64,000 nucleotides of DNA from positions 77,564,829-77,628,828 of the forward strand of contig OW240912.1 in the NCBI GenBank assembly GCA_933207985.1, given 5' to 3'. Below, piece by piece: positions 35,080 to 48,363 of this stretch. The first letter of the stretch is position 1. Each line of letters starts with the position of its first letter. The position numbers and the translations under genes are program-made. The DNA comes from Pelobates cultripes. Lineage: Eukaryota; Chordata; Amphibia; Anura; Pelobatidae. The notes beneath the pieces were generated by a model that did not search any database, was not told the DNA's origin, and saw only the letters and a program-made list of their open reading frames with translations.

Positions 35080-35437
35080 TTAAAGAACACTGTAATGCCT
35101 CTATAGTCCCCCCCCCACCCTCATGACCCCACTCCCGCCGGGCTCTAGGGGAAGGAAGGGGTTAAACACTTACCTTTCTCCAGCACCGGGCTCCCTCAGT
35201 GCTGCAGACTCTCCTACCTCTTCCGACATCATTTGCTGAATGCGCATGCGCAGCAAGAGCCGCGTGCCTATTCAGTCAATCCATAGGAAAGCATTTCTCA
35301 ATGAAAATCCCAGTGAGAAGCGCGGAAGCGCCTCTAGCGGCTATGTTTACAGCAGGCAGGGTTAACCCCAGATGGACCTGGCACCCAGACCACTTCATTA
35401 AGCTGAAGTGGTCTGGGTGCTTATAGTGGTCATTTGA
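35080..35437. mobile_element. TTAA-flanked hairpin MITE
   Basis: It starts TTAAAGAACACTGTAATGCC and ends TATAGTGGTCATTTGA (decayed TTAA). It contains GGAAAGCATTTCTCAATG and the CACCCAGACCACTTCA/TGAAGTGGTCTGGGTG hairpin. AAAGGTAAGTG is present on the minus strand near 35167-35177. Confidence 0.82.
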
Positions 35438-37411
35438 GAAGAACCTTATACTATAATACTGTACTTTAACTGTAGTTTATCTTATGCAGCAGTCCTGGGT
35501 CACTGAGAGCTAAGGGTATATGATGAGGAGGATTGGTGGGTAAATTCCTTAAAGACAATGTGAACTGTAACTGCTATTACTCTCAGACAGTATTTGTGTT
35601 TATTATAATGATGGGAGTTACAGTCTACAGCATCACAAATGCCTGTATATGCTGCACTTAAGCCCGCTCAATACTAAACCACCCTAACTCTAAGTTCCTC
35701 AACCCAAACCTACCTTTAATCCTACCCCAGGGCTGCCATCAGAGATTTTGGTGCCCCTTATATAGCTAAAGGCCTGGGCTTCTGGGGCCCACCCCGAGCC
35801 TGCCACCATTTCGCAAGCACTTACAGCTGCGTTAGGTGATGTACTGTGTGCATGTAGGGGATGTAATGTGTGTGTTTAGGGAATGACATATAAGTATATA
35901 GTGAATCCAGTGTGTATAGGGGATGTAGTGTGTGTATGTATAGTGGATGCTATGTCAGTGTGGTTGAAGGAGGGAATGGAAGGGATCACTCAAGTGAACC
36001 AATGTAGATATACAATGAGCAGATAGACTGACTTTTATAGTTGTCCGTGGATTGTATTAATGACATGGCTTGTATGTATACATATTATATAATGTACGCT
36101 TACTGACATTACGATAAGCTTACTGATATTACCGCTTTTAATTTTGATTTGGTCCAAGATACATTTGCACATGTATGTGTATCTTAAACTGTAATATATA
36201 TTTAGCCATTCTCATCTATCTATTCAGATGGAACAGGCTGCTGAATGAAGTGGAATGTGTTAGTTAATAGAGACACTAAAAAAATAACCTGGGGTGTTAA
36301 GATGTCCAGTTATCCTTTGACTGAGTGGCTGTGTGACCTCAGCAGGACACCATCCTGGGTCATTCACACATACATATTAAAGGTAATCAATAAACAGATT
36401 GGACATTCCATTTCTAATGAACCAGAAAATGGCAAAGTAAAACATAGAAACATGGAATGTGACGGCAGATAAGAACCATTTGGCCCTCCTGTTAGTGGGG
36501 CCTCATGTTTGAGTTTCGCCTAAGGCCTCATAAAGTATAATAAAGATCACCTCCAATTATTGTTTATTTATTTTACTGATGACAAATTGAAAACTTTTGT
36601 ATAGGTGAAACAAGATGCATTTGGAGAGATACCTCAACAGCTATTAACAGCTGGAGTGGGTAGCTAACCTTAATTTCTCCTGTTCTCCATTGCCAGCCTT
36701 AATAAACTCCATTCCAAACTGCATACCTCCCAAGTGTCCCTATTTAGGAGAGACAGTCCATATATTGGGACCAAATCTCTCTGTGACACTTTTCTTTCCT
36801 AATGTCCCTCTTTTCTATGAGCTCCATATTGTTGGCTATTTAAAATGTTGTGTGGTATGGAACTGCATCACTAAGTTTAATGTGTAACACTAACAGGTAA
36901 CAAAAGGGTACATGGGTTAAAAGGAAAATTGTTAAGATTTACCAATGCAGAGTCTCTGAAAGAGAGGTATACATTAAACTGTGAATTGCCAGCAATTTAC
37001 CAAGTATTGGAAAACATTTGTCAAAAAAAACCAACAACACATATTTTTAAAAAGTCAGCTATTTTTCTAGCTTTGCTATTTTGGACTAATTTTTCCAATT
37101 CCCAGGTCAGTTCCTGGATGCATATTTCAGTTTAGTGAAGTTACTGAGAAATGTTAACCTTCTCAGCACCTTTTTATACTATCATGCGAAATGTTACTCC
37201 ATGGCAGGCCTCCAGTAATGGTCGGCCCTGCCTTAGAAAGTGCTCTGTCTCTGTTTTTCTCTGTGCAATAAATGAAATTGCCTGTGTCATTGCATGCCTG
37301 CTGAGTTCACACTGCACATGGTTTTGAGACATGATAAAGCAGATGGATGAAATGGATTGCACTATAGCGGTTTATCATAGTGCTCATGTTTGTAAATTTT
37401 GTTTAAAGTTT
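35438..37411. other. No gene recognised
   Basis: Mostly AT-rich, with TGTGTATAGGGGATG-like imperfect repeats near 35840-35950. No convincing ORF. Confidence 0.4.
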
Positions 37412-38569
37412 TTAACCCCTTCAGTTGCACAAGTTTTAATCATAACAAAACAAACAAAATCTGGAATTTGCGCTATATGTCTGTTGAACCATAATTCAAC
37501 TCTTTCATATTAAGTACACACACACTTATTATATGTAATTCTGTTCAGGGGAAACAGGGCTTTCATTTCATATCAAATATTTATATCTGAAACATAATTC
37601 AATATGAATAAAATAAAACAAAACTTTAAGAAATAAAGAAATGTTATTTTTAAAGTTCTGCATGGCATTTTAATTGTTAATATCATAATACGGTTAGTTT
37701 TTACTGCAATAAATTAGACATATTTGTATTCAGCGGTGTCTCACAAGTACCCACCATGTACAGTTTTTATGGCGTTTTGGAGAGTTACATGGCTTTTCCC
37801 TTTTTCATTTTTACACATTGATATTTGCCAGGTTGGCTTGCTAGCCCCTATACTGCCTTTGGGACTGTATAGCAGTCCGGGAATGAGAATTAACCCCAGC
37901 ATGACATACTATTTGTAAAAATAAACAACCCACGGTATTCAAATGCGGTATGTCCAGTCTTTTGTAGTAGCCACTTGGTCACAAACCCTGGCCAAAGTTA
38001 GCGTTCATATTAGTTTTTTGCTCTTTCATTTATTACATCATCGTCATTATACATTTTACTGATCTAAAACACTCATATTTGTGTTCGGCGATGTCTCATG
38101 AGTAAAACAGTACCTCCCATGTACAGGTTTTGTGGGGTTTTGGAAGGTTACAGTGACAAATATAGGGCTTTCCAATTTCAATTTGCCAGATTGGTTTGCC
38201 GAGCCAATGTTGCTTTTGAGACCATATGGCAGCCAAGGAATGAGAATTACCCCCATCATGGCATACCATTCATAAAAGTAGACAACCCAGGGTATTCAGA
38301 ATTGGGTAAGTCCAGTCTTTTGTAGTAGCCACTTAGTTACAAATGCTAGCCAAAGTTAATTTTCATATTTTTGTTTTGCATTTTTCACACTGCCCTTTCA
38401 CTGACGATATCATCATCATTACAAATGTTAGCGTTTTACAAAACTCATATTTGTGTTCAGCGAAGTCTCACGAGTACAACAGGTTTTATGGTGTTATGGA
38501 AAGTTACAGGGTTAAATATAGGGCTTGTAAATTAAATTCAACATACATACGCACACATATTATATATTT

Positions 38570-38616
<47 letters not shown>

Positions 38617-41001
38617 ATTCTAAGTGTATTTTGAGATAGATATATATATATATATATATAATATATCAAGAAAAGCTTATGACATTACATTTTAATTTTT
38701 TTTATTTATGTATATTTTTCAATATATGTATAATATATTATAAGTTAATTAAAACATCTGATTAGCATATTATAGATATATAATTTAATTCAATGTGTTT
38801 TGGTATTAACCCCTTCAGGACGGAGTCAATAGTACAAAACAAAACGTAAACAAAAACTGGAAATTGCGCTACATGTCTGTTCACCTGTAATTCACCGCTG
38901 TCACATTAAGTGCACCCACACTTATTATATACAAAACTTTGTTCAGGAGAAACAGGGCTTTAATTTATCATCAACTATTCATATATGGAACATAATTTAT
39001 TATGAGTAAAATTTTAAAAAATGTGAGAAAATAAGATTTGTTTTTAAATTTGTATTTCCGTCTGACATTTTAGCTGTTAATGTCATAATACTGTTAGGTT
39101 TTACTGCAAACAAAATGCACATATTTGTAATCAGTGATGTCTCACGAGTACAACAGTACCCCCCCATTAACAGGTTTTATGGTGTTTTGGAAAGTTACAG
39201 GGTCAAATATAGAGCGTTCCAGTTTCAAATTGAAATTTGCCAGATTAGTAATGTTACCTTTGAGACGGTGTGGTAGCCCAGGAATGAGAATTGCCCCCAT
39301 AATGGCATATCATTTGAAAAAGTAGACAACCCAAGGTATTGAACGTGGGGTATGTTTAGTCTTTTTTAGTAGCCACTTAGTCACAAACACTGGCCAAAGT
39401 TAGCGTTCATATTTGTTTTTGTGTGAAAAAAATCAAAAAACTAATATTTGGCCAGTGTTTGTGACTAAGTGGCTACTAAAATGACTGGACATACCCCATT
39501 TGCAATACCTTGGGTTGTCTACTTTTGCAAATGGTATGCCATACGGTCTCAAAGGCAACATAACCAATCTGGCAAATTTCAATGTCAAAAAAATGAAATG
39601 CAAGCCTTATATGTGACTCTCTAACTTTTCCAAAACACAATAAAACCTGTACATGGGGGGTATTGTTATTCTCGGGAACTTCACTAAACACAAATATTAG
39701 TGTTTTAAAACAGTAAAACATATTACAACAATAATATAGTCCGCCAAAGTGCGTTTGTATGTAAAAAAATGCAAAACACTTCACTTATACTTAAAATATT
39801 ATCATTTATTCTAATTTACCAGTTTAGGGCTTACTAATATTTGAGTTCAGCGAAGTCTCCTGGGTAAAACATTACCCCCTATGTACAGGTTTTATGGTGT
39901 CTTGGAGAGTTACAGGGTCAAATATAGTGCTTGCGAATTAAATTCTCTGCACTTTCTCCCTGTGTTGTCAGGCATGTCAATCAAATTTTAATTAATCAAA
40001 TCACATAATTATGTTAAAATCTTAATATATTAATAACAAAATACAGTTAGAATGAAATTACATATGAATATATAATTTTAATAAAATTTTGTTTCAATAT
40101 TTTTTTTATTTATTTTATTTATTAATGTATTTATACGTATATATATATATATAATATATGCGTATATAGCTATTATATATATAATATATATACATATTAT
40201 ATATATGTAACGTCATTCTAAGTGTATTTTAATACTAATATATGTACTAATATTAGTATTTATATATATATAAATGTATTTAATTTATTTTAAACCTTGT
40301 CTAATTTTTTTTTTTTTTTTTACAGTTTCCACCAGCAGGGGACTGTCTGATATTTCAGACAGCCCCACTGCTGGCAGATCCATAGCCAGCTATAGGGGGC
40401 CATGTGATCGCTCTTTTAGAGCGATCACATGGCCCCCGGGGGCCTCATTCGCCAGGGGAGGGCTGCCGGGGCTGTCTGGCAGCCCTCCAGAAGAGGATCG
40501 CAGCGGAGGTAAGTAGCTGCAATCCCCTGGGGCCGAAAGCCGTTACGGCGTTCTATGCCGCCGCAACGGCTTTAAAGCCCTTTAAAGCCGCGACGGCATA
40601 GAACGCCGTAACGGCGTTAAGGGGTTAAAATATAGATTAATACCAAAATACAGTAATAATTCAATTATACATGTATTAAATAGGTATAATATGTTAATCA
40701 GGTGTTTAATTTACAATATATTATACATGTATAATATATTATTTTAGAGTGTGATTATAACCTTTTTTTACTTTTCAGACGCTAGGGGGACTGCGATCAC
40801 ATGGCCCTGGAAGGCCAAAAAGGAAGCAGGGGGACTGCTTGTCTCAAGAGTCAATCCCCCCGTAGCGCGATTGCAGCGGATCGCCAGTCTAGGTAAGTGT
40901 GCAGGGACAGGGGAGCTAATGATCGTTAGGGCGTACTATGCTGCCCTAAGTTCACACTAAATGCGGGGTGGCATAGTACGCCCTAACGGCGTTAATGGGT
41001 T
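37412..41001. mobile_element. TTAACCCCTT-family element, outer copy interrupted by an inner one
   Basis: It starts TTAACCCCTTCAGTTGC at 37412, and the matching end GCGTTAATGGGTTAG lies at about 41001. The left part carries two full 300-bp modules (about 37717-38017 and 38074-38371) and a partial one (38445-38527). The right part (40629-41001) carries TTTTACTTTTCAG (40778), a GC-rich block, CTAGGTAAGTG (exon end 40892) and inverted GTTAGGGCGTACTATGC / GCATAGTACGCCCTAAC. Nesting explains why one start and one end are so far apart, but two truncated neighbours are also possible. Confidence 0.6.
38806..40628. mobile_element. TTAACCCCTT-family element, inner 1.8-kb copy
   Basis: TTAACCCCTTCAGGAC at the left and TTAAGGGGTTAA at the right. 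Modules: one forward (39116-39415), one inverted (39438-39700) and one partial forward (39833-39930). The first two form a long inverted repeat with arms meeting at about 39420-39440. The GC-rich end has a long T run with ACAG (40325), a GAGGTAAGT donor-like site (exon end 40508) and hairpins near 40334-40374, 40396-40440 and 40539-40615. Confidence 0.8.
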
Positions 41002-41339
41002 AGTCAGAGCATATCCTGCCACATTATTAGTTGATGTTTATAATGTATCAAAAGTAATGCTTTCGTAAAGAGGTTTTTGTAAAAATGTATTTTATATACA
41101 ATTAAGCATTACATTGCAGCGTACATTCTTTCCCTGCAGTTGTTTTTGTAAATATTGTTTCACTCCCACTCAAGATATCTTATTACTCTTTCCCCATGTC
41201 CATCAAATTCCAGTTGTGACACAAGCTTCGTCTTGACGATGTTCAAACGTTGAGTAGCATTGTGCGGTTTTGGTGTTAGTGCAGCTCAAGACAGAAGTCA
41301 GGCCCCCCCTAATTTACATTTGCACCGCCCCTTCCTGTC

Positions 41340-41547
41340 AAGACCACATCTCTTCCTGTTAAAGACTAACACACACTGTGACTGACAGACACACACTGTC
41401 ACATACACTGACAAACACACACACTCACTGGTTTGACACAATCTGACAGACACACACACACAGTCACTCACTCACAGACACATTTACAGACGCACACACT
41501 CACTCACATACACACATCACTCAGACACACACTCACCCACATTCACT

Positions 41548-41578
<31 letters not shown>

Positions 41579-41880
41579 ACTCAGACACACACATTCACTG
41601 ACAGGCACACACTGACAGACATACACACACTCATTCAGAGAAACACACTGACAGACACACACTCACTCATTCACAGACACACTGACTCACAGACACACAC
41701 ACTGTCATTCTGACAGATACACACACTCACTTACCCACAGACACACTGACCGCTATACACACACACTCACTCACAGACACACTGTCACAGACTGACACAC
41801 ACAGACATACATATATACACACACACACACACGATCACAGACATACACACACACTGACAGACATACACACTCATTTCCAC
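41340..41880. repeat. CA-rich minisatellite
   Basis: Imperfect ACACACTCACTCACAGACAC units about 15-30 bases long. The His/Thr ORF is a by-product. Confidence 0.93.
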
Positions 41881-42259
41881 CCAACACTCAGATAACTGTT
41901 ATTTTTTTGTATTATTTTAATTTAACTCCACCCAGCCTCCCTACCTTTGGGAGAGCTGGGTGGATATTTTTCACCTGTGGTCCAGTGGGGCTCCTGGGCT
42001 AGCTGAGGCCGGGCTCTTGGGTAGACAAGCAGGCATGTGGCAGGGGTGGTCGGGTGCCCGGACCTTTAATAGCCTGACCTGCAGTATCTGCCAGCTGGGA
42101 GGAAGTGGTAAACACCCTGTCACTTCCTCCCAACTAAAGAGACAGCCGCGTGGGAGGAAGGAGGAGGCAGCAGCAGCACAGGCAGCATGGAGAGGCTGGA
42201 GTGAGTAGCTACATACTCACTCCCATCAGCCTCAGCCAGGACCCTAAAAGGTAAGCTGT

Positions 42260-42700
42260 GGCTGCAATGTGTGTCAGATTGTGTGTATATGTGTCAGTGT
42301 GTATGTTCATTTGTGTGTCAGTGTGTATCTGTGTGTATGTGCCAGTGTGGGTATCAGTGTGTATCTGTGTGTATGTGCCAGTTTGTGTATTTGTATGTGC
42401 CAGTGTGTATCTGTGTGCATATGCCAGTGTGTGTATTTGTGTGTATGTGCCAGTGTGAGCATCTGGGTGTATGTGCCAGTATCTGTTTTTGTGTATGTGC
42501 CAGTGTGGGCATCTGTGTATGTGTCAGTGTGTATCTGTGCATATTTGTGTGCATGTGCCAGTGTGGGTATATGTGTCAGTGTGTGTATCTGTTTGTGTGT
42601 ATGTAATAGTGCATGTATCTGTGTGTCAAGTTGTGTATATGCCAGTATGTGTATCTGTGTGTCAAGGTGTGTGCATGTGTTTGTGTGTAAATAGTTGTAA
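42260..42700. repeat. TG-rich minisatellite
   Basis: Units close to GTGCCAGTGTGTATCTGTGT of about 26-40 bases. Val/Cys-rich ORFs in three frames are by-products. Confidence 0.93.
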
Positions 42701-43509
42701 TATGTTGGAGGCCCGCCTGGGAGGGGGCGTTATGTGGGGTGCGCATGGGGGCGGGGCAGCCACCTCTCTGAAATGAGATTTTGCAAGTTGGGATGCCTGT
42801 CCCCTACACAGGGGTGGGCCCTGTGCATGGACTCAGGTGCGGGCTCTGGGGGAACAGGCCTTGACCGCTGTAGAGGGGCCGTACACTAACATTTATACTA
42901 ACAACCTACTCCACTAAAATGCATACTAAAACACATAAAGTTGCAATGTCCTCCCCTCTCCTCCTGACCCAACACTGGCTTTCACTGACATGCCTGCTCT
43001 ATGTAGCCCAGCAGGGCCGGACTGGCCCACCGGGATACCGGGAAATTTCCCAGTGGGCCGTCGGCACCTGGGGTCAGGGCAAACGGCTGGGTGTGCCGGA
43101 GGACTTGTACTGGAGTCTGGTGGCCGCTGGGGGACCTATGCTGGTGGCCGCTGGGGGACTTGTGCTGGAGTCTGGCGGCCACTGGGGGACTTGTACTGGC
43201 GGCCGCTGGGGGAGCTGCGCCCCAGTGCGCAGCTTAATGAGACCACGGCCGGAATATGACGTCATATTCAGGCCGCGGTCTCATTCAGCAGCGCGGGAGA
43301 GCAGAGCCAGTGCAGCTCCCCCAATGGCCGCCAGCACAAGTCCCCCAGCGGCCACCAGATTCTAGCACAAGTCCCCCAGCGGCCGCCAGACTCCAGCACA
43401 AGTCCCCCAGCGCAGCGGCCACCAGACTCCAGCTCAAGTCCCCCAGCGGCCGCCAGACTCCAGTACAAGTCCCCCACCGTCTGCACTGAACGACCCCCTG
43501 GCAGGTAGT

Positions 43510-44045
43510 AGTAATGTGTGTCAGTGTGAGTTTGTCTGTCTGTTATGGTGTGTCTGTCTGTGTCATGGTGTGTGTGTCTGTCTGTGTCATGGTGTCTGTC
43601 TGTATGGTGTGTGTGTGTGTGTGTCTGTCTGTATGGTGTGTGTGTCTGTCTGTGTCATGTTGTGTGTGTCTGTCCGTCATGGGGTGTGTGTCTGTCTTTG
43701 TCATGGTGTGTGTGTCTGTCTGTCTGTGTCATGGTGTCTGTCTGTATGGTGTGTGTGTGTCTGTATGGTGTGTGTGTCTATCTGTCATGGTGTGTGTGTC
43801 TGTCTGTGTCATGGTGTCTGTCTGTCTTGGTGTGTGTCTGTCTGTGTCATGGTGTGTGTCTGTCTGTCTGTCTGTGTGTGTCTGTCCGTCATGGGGTGTG
43901 TGTCTGTCTTTGTCATGGTGTGTGTGTCATGGTATATGTGTGTGTGTCATGGTGTGTGTGTCTGTCTGTGTCATGCTCTGTTATGGTGTGTATCTGTTGT
44001 GGTATATGTGTGTTTCTGTGTCTGTCATGGTGTATATGTGTGTTT
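43510..44045. repeat. TGTCTGTCTGTGTCATGG minisatellite
   Basis: About twenty imperfect units. Long Cys/Val ORFs in all three forward frames result from the repeat and are not genes. Confidence 0.93.
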
Positions 44046-44124
44046 AAAAATAATGTTTTTGCTCACCTTTTTTTTCCCCACGCAGCCTGCTGGTCTCCCC
44101 TCGACTGGCCCTGCCTCCATGGCT

Positions 44125-44148
44125 GAGATCATCAAGCTTGATGATCTC
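44125..44148. repeat. 24-bp perfect palindrome
   Basis: GAGATCATCAAG is followed directly by its reverse complement CTTGATGATCTC with no loop. Confidence 0.97.
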
Positions 44149-44870
44149 AACCAATTCAATGCTTTGCCATAGGATTGGCTGCAAAACACTACACCAATCA
44201 GCATCTCTTCATAGAGATGCATTGAATCAATGTATCTCTATGGGGAACGTTCAGCGCCTCCAGAGTGTGAATGTAGGTGCACTGACACAGGAAGCACCTC
44301 TAGTGACTGTCTGAGTGACTGTCACTAGCGGTGTCACTTTGAAGCAATGTAAACACTGCCTTTTCTCCGAAAAGTCAAAATTTACGTTGAAAAGCCTGTA
44401 GGGACATGCTATGGACACCAGTACCACTACATTAAGCTGTGTGTGTGTGTGTGTGTGTGTGCGCGTCTGCCAGTGAGTGAGCTTGCTTGCATGTGTGTGC
44501 CTGCTAGTGAGTGAGCTTGTGTTTTTATGTCAATGAGCTGATGTATATCAGTGAGATTGTTTGTCTTTGAGGCTGTGTATCAATGAGCTTGTGTGTGTCA
44601 TTGAGATGTCAGTGTCTGCATGTGAGTATGCTTACTGTATAATTAAACGTTTTACTCTAAAGGGACCAATATTTTATATTAGAAAAAGCAATATATATAT
44701 TTATATATATACATATATATACATAATATATATTACTCACTCATCTGTCATCTGGGGTGGCAAGACATAGCCTTACATATTACATGCAACAATATATGGC
44801 GCAGTGACTTATGGGGCTGGCATAAATTTTTTTCCAGGGCTGCTTTGTATCCCTGTAGCCCAGTAGCCAT

Positions 44871-45907
44871 GAATGAAGGACGCTCAGTCGTGTCTCCTAT
44901 AATTAGGGACCCTCAAAAAACTTCTTCTCAGTGCTGTTTTCCTACTCCCCCACCCATAGGGCAACCTGGTTATAGAATGACAAGACTATTGTTACTGTTG
45001 TCATGGTTACAAGTAATGCAGACTTCCTGTGTGAGATGTTAGGTCGTTAGGAAAAGGAATGTATCCCTTGAGTCCTAAATTGAGTTCTTTTTTTGAGTTC
45101 ACCATGTAACCGATTGTTGAGCCTTTTATTTCTAGAATCTAAGGGATTTACTGATCACCCAAATGGTCTCTTGGGAAACGCTGCATCTCTGAGAGGATAG
45201 GCTGAAGTCAGACAAACCAGTCAACAGACATCATAAGGGAATATATACAGACTGAAATTGCTTCAAGCAAGAATCAGGCATAAAAAGAATATGCCCAATT
45301 ACTGGTTATAGTATCTCATGCTATACTGGTGAGTGCAATTTTCCATTCATTATCCTTTCATACACATCCATACACAAATGAAAGACACGTTGAAGGTCCA
45401 ATTATGTAAAATTGATAGATCCTTAGGATAATAACATCAACTAAAGAATTATATGAAGAGGAATTTTTGATGGTCATTAATATAGTTATTATTGCTGTCA
45501 TATAAAAAATATATATATATTTTCCTAGTGAATAGGAATGGTCCTAATGGAATCTCTTCTAAGATTACGCAGAATATTCTGCTATAGCTGCTTTTTTTAG
45601 GCTTAACAGTGGCTACGTGGCTGAAGGATGGTAGCTTGGCTGGGCAGTCATATGTCTCAGATTTTTTCTTATTAAAGACATCTCAGTAATATTGATATGG
45701 GATTTTCAGCAGCAAAAACAGACAAATATTGACATGGAATATTTGGGACAATCAGCAGCCTACAGATGTCTGTCATTATTCTCACATGCAATCATATTCT
45801 TTACATACTGCTTGCATTCACAAAAGGCCTTAGTCTCTTTACAAATACCCAATTTACGAGGCTCCTGACAAACAGTTTGTGTGCTAATGTTGCTTTCTAG
45901 AGGCAGT
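44871..45907. other. No gene recognised
   Basis: Unique-looking sequence. Only short frames. Confidence 0.4.
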
Positions 45908-45979
45908 TTAACCCCTTAAGGACCAAACATCTGGAATAAAAGGGAATCATTACATGTCATGTGTCCTTAAGGGGTTAAA
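45908..45979. mobile_element. 72-bp minimal TTAACCCCTT element
   Basis: TTTAACCCCTTAAGGAC and GTCCTTAAGGGGTTAAA are perfect inverse ends around a 38-bp core, with none of the modules of the longer copies. It is the smallest member of the family in the window. Confidence 0.85.
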
Positions 45980-48250
45980 ATCCATAGTGAATTGTTATTT
46001 TTCTTTCTTTACTAATTATTATTATAAAATTTTTTATACAGAGAATATGTCACACTCACAATCTAAGCCCTGATTTCTTCTGTCTTCTGTAGACATGCAC
46101 AGGCTGATAAGATGCTATTTGACTTCAAGAACAAGTGATGACAAATCCATGCAGCTGATGGTATTGCCCACAAAACAGTCATCATTTTTGATACACCAAA
46201 TCCTGATTCATATCCTACTTAAAGGGGAACTATCAATCCCCAGGAGATTTAATACGTTTACAAATCCCTACAATTAACAAATATATATTTGTGAGGTAGG
46301 AAAAATCCTGAAATGGGGGCACCTCCATCTTAGCTTTCTGTCAATCATTGTTCTAAACTCTGTCATTTGCACCTGTCAATCAGCATAGAAAAAAAACATA
46401 CATCGAAGAGGAGAAATAAAACAATGTTTCCTTTTAATTTGCAGTTTTTGCTTTTCTTTATCTGAAGTGGATTATGATGTAATCTGCTAAACCCTTAATA
46501 TATGTTTAAAAGAAAATAGGGTAACTCATTAAAAAAAAAAAAACAAACAATTTATTGGTAACTCTAGTTTGTTGTGCATCATAGCGTGTTTGACATTTTG
46601 TGCTCTGAACTGTTGCCTGTTATTTGACTACTAAGCTGAACCTTGTGTCCTGGACATGTGCCTTTAATTTGACAATGAACCTGACTCGACTGCCCTGATC
46701 ATTTACATGTTATTTGACTATGAATCTGAACTGCCTGTCCATACTTATTGCTTGTCAGTCAACTCCACATTGTTTTCAACCTGGTTCCCGTGCCATCTAC
46801 AATTGTACATTGCAAGAATGGGCCTAGTGGCATTTATATAACAAACTGAGGGAAGTGATCACTTAAAACGAATATATTTGTTTAGCATACCTGAACCGAA
46901 ATCTGTAGGCAAAATTGTCATTGTGTTCCTGAATTCGAATAAGAATGTAGGTGACTTTAATTGGGGCTAAACACTGGACTTTTCATTCAAACTGGGATAA
47001 GCTGTCAGTGTATACAAAAAAATAAAGATAATGATTGAATGGCACTAATTCATCACAGATTTTAATGGCAAAATGTATGTAAGGTATGGAGGAGACGGCA
47101 AAGTGTGGTTAGTGGGCAAAATAAACTGCTGCATCTTTGAAGCTCTAACAGTATGTAAAAAGTTGTGGGTAGTGGAGGTGGCAAGCACAAAATTGTGATA
47201 ATTTGTTCATGGTGATAGAAATTGGCAATGAAGTAAGAAACAATGGTCTGCAATGTAATGTTGTGGAAAAAAGTTTAAAGAAATGTGGGAGAAGTCACGA
47301 GTTAGTGATAGAAGGAAATTAAATTAAAATGCAGCATTTTGGTAATTTGTAAACAACAAGCATACAAGCAGGGTTTGCTTTGTTTACGTGCTGCATAGAT
47401 TCATAGCACTAAGCGATTTTGCAGACAGAAAATAACTTATAAAATAGACAGTGCTACTTAAACTCATAACTAAGCATGGTTTAATAGAACATTTAAAACA
47501 ATAAATCGCCGTAAAGATCTCAGCTGCTGGGGAACCTCCTGGGAGTCGGAACTGTCAATTACTGATCTGCTTTGTGGACACCATTATTGGTATGATTGAC
47601 AGCTCGGCTTCCCAAAGCCTTTTACAAATGCCCAAGGCTATTTAGCATCAGCATTTGTGTGGATAAATAGATTCCCATTGTGGACCACCATCATTTAAAC
47701 CCAAAACATCCTGAGGGCAATTGCCAACTCCCTTACAAATCCACTATGCCAACTACTTCCTTAAATATGAGTATTTTAACCTGTGCTATGCGTCCACCTC
47801 TGAATCTAAATCGGTTTACATTATTTGTGTATTTTCAGTTCACAGCAAAAAGTGTTCGAACTCACTAAGTCATTTCTGTGTTATGCAGCACTATCCCTGT
47901 GAGTTTACTCTGTAATATATTAAACCTTCAAAAATAAATCTGAAAAAAAAAAAAAGTCAGTAACTGTGTAATATGTAAACACAATCTCCAATACATAGAT
48001 AAGATAATGGCAATTAGTATTGGCCTCATTTATAACTCTCCCCTTTGCCTGGAGGAACTGCATCATAATTACAATTCCACGTGACCCAAGAGGTCATCTG
48101 CTCATTTCTAGATGAAGGTGAAATAAACCTTAAATAATTATTTGGTAAATGAAAGTAAAAATAAATTGGTAGTCTGGCCAACGGAGAATGAAAGGTAAAC
48201 ATGTAAAAGTAAAATCAGAATATTATACAGATATGCAACAACAATAATAC
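45980..48250. other. No gene recognised
   Basis: AT-rich sequence without convincing ORFs or repeats. Confidence 0.4.
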
Positions 48251-48255
48251 TACCA

Positions 48256-48362
48256 ACCTTGAAAAAGATCTCCTAGAAGGTTGAAACGTTGCTGCTCTTT
48301 TTTTTCCATTAAAATCTGCCTGCGGCTTCAACACACTGAGTGCCTGGAAATTCCTTTTTTGC
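48256..48362 (+). ncRNA. Degenerate hammerhead-like motif with 3' tail
   Basis: CTTGAAAA (48258-48265, in place of CUGANGA), a weak stem, then GAAACGTT (48283-48290) with the palindromic stem III typical of Penelope-element hammerheads, followed by a T-rich tail to the MITE at 48364. The core is mutated and I do not expect activity. Confidence 0.35.
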
Positions 48363-48363
48363 C

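Larger units (their letters stand above)
43012..44850. mobile_element. hAT-like element start with embedded minisatellites
   Basis: It begins CAGGGCCGGACTGGCCCACC, an end type (CAGGG...) typical of hAT transposons. The inverse end (CCCCAGTCCGGCCCTG) occurs at 61290-61305 after sequence homologous to 44780-44850 here, but in this copy the last bases are missing. TGTAGCCCAG borders both sides (43002-43011 and 44854-44863), perhaps a target duplication. The interior is a GGCCGCC-rich repeat (43120-43490, units around TGGCGGCCGCTGGGGGACTTG on either strand), a TGTCTGTCTGTGTCATGG repeat (43510-44045), and a MITE-like fragment near 44100-44420. No transposase. Confidence 0.45.

Noticed and set aside
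41208..41262. Another hammerhead-like motif
   Set aside because: CTTGACGATG is followed by CAAA instead of GAAA and no stem II could be drawn.
43514..44172. Cys/Val-rich ORFs of up to 218 codons in three frames
   Set aside because: Translations of TGTCTGTCTGTGTCATGG repeats; openness in all forward frames follows from the repeat, not from coding.
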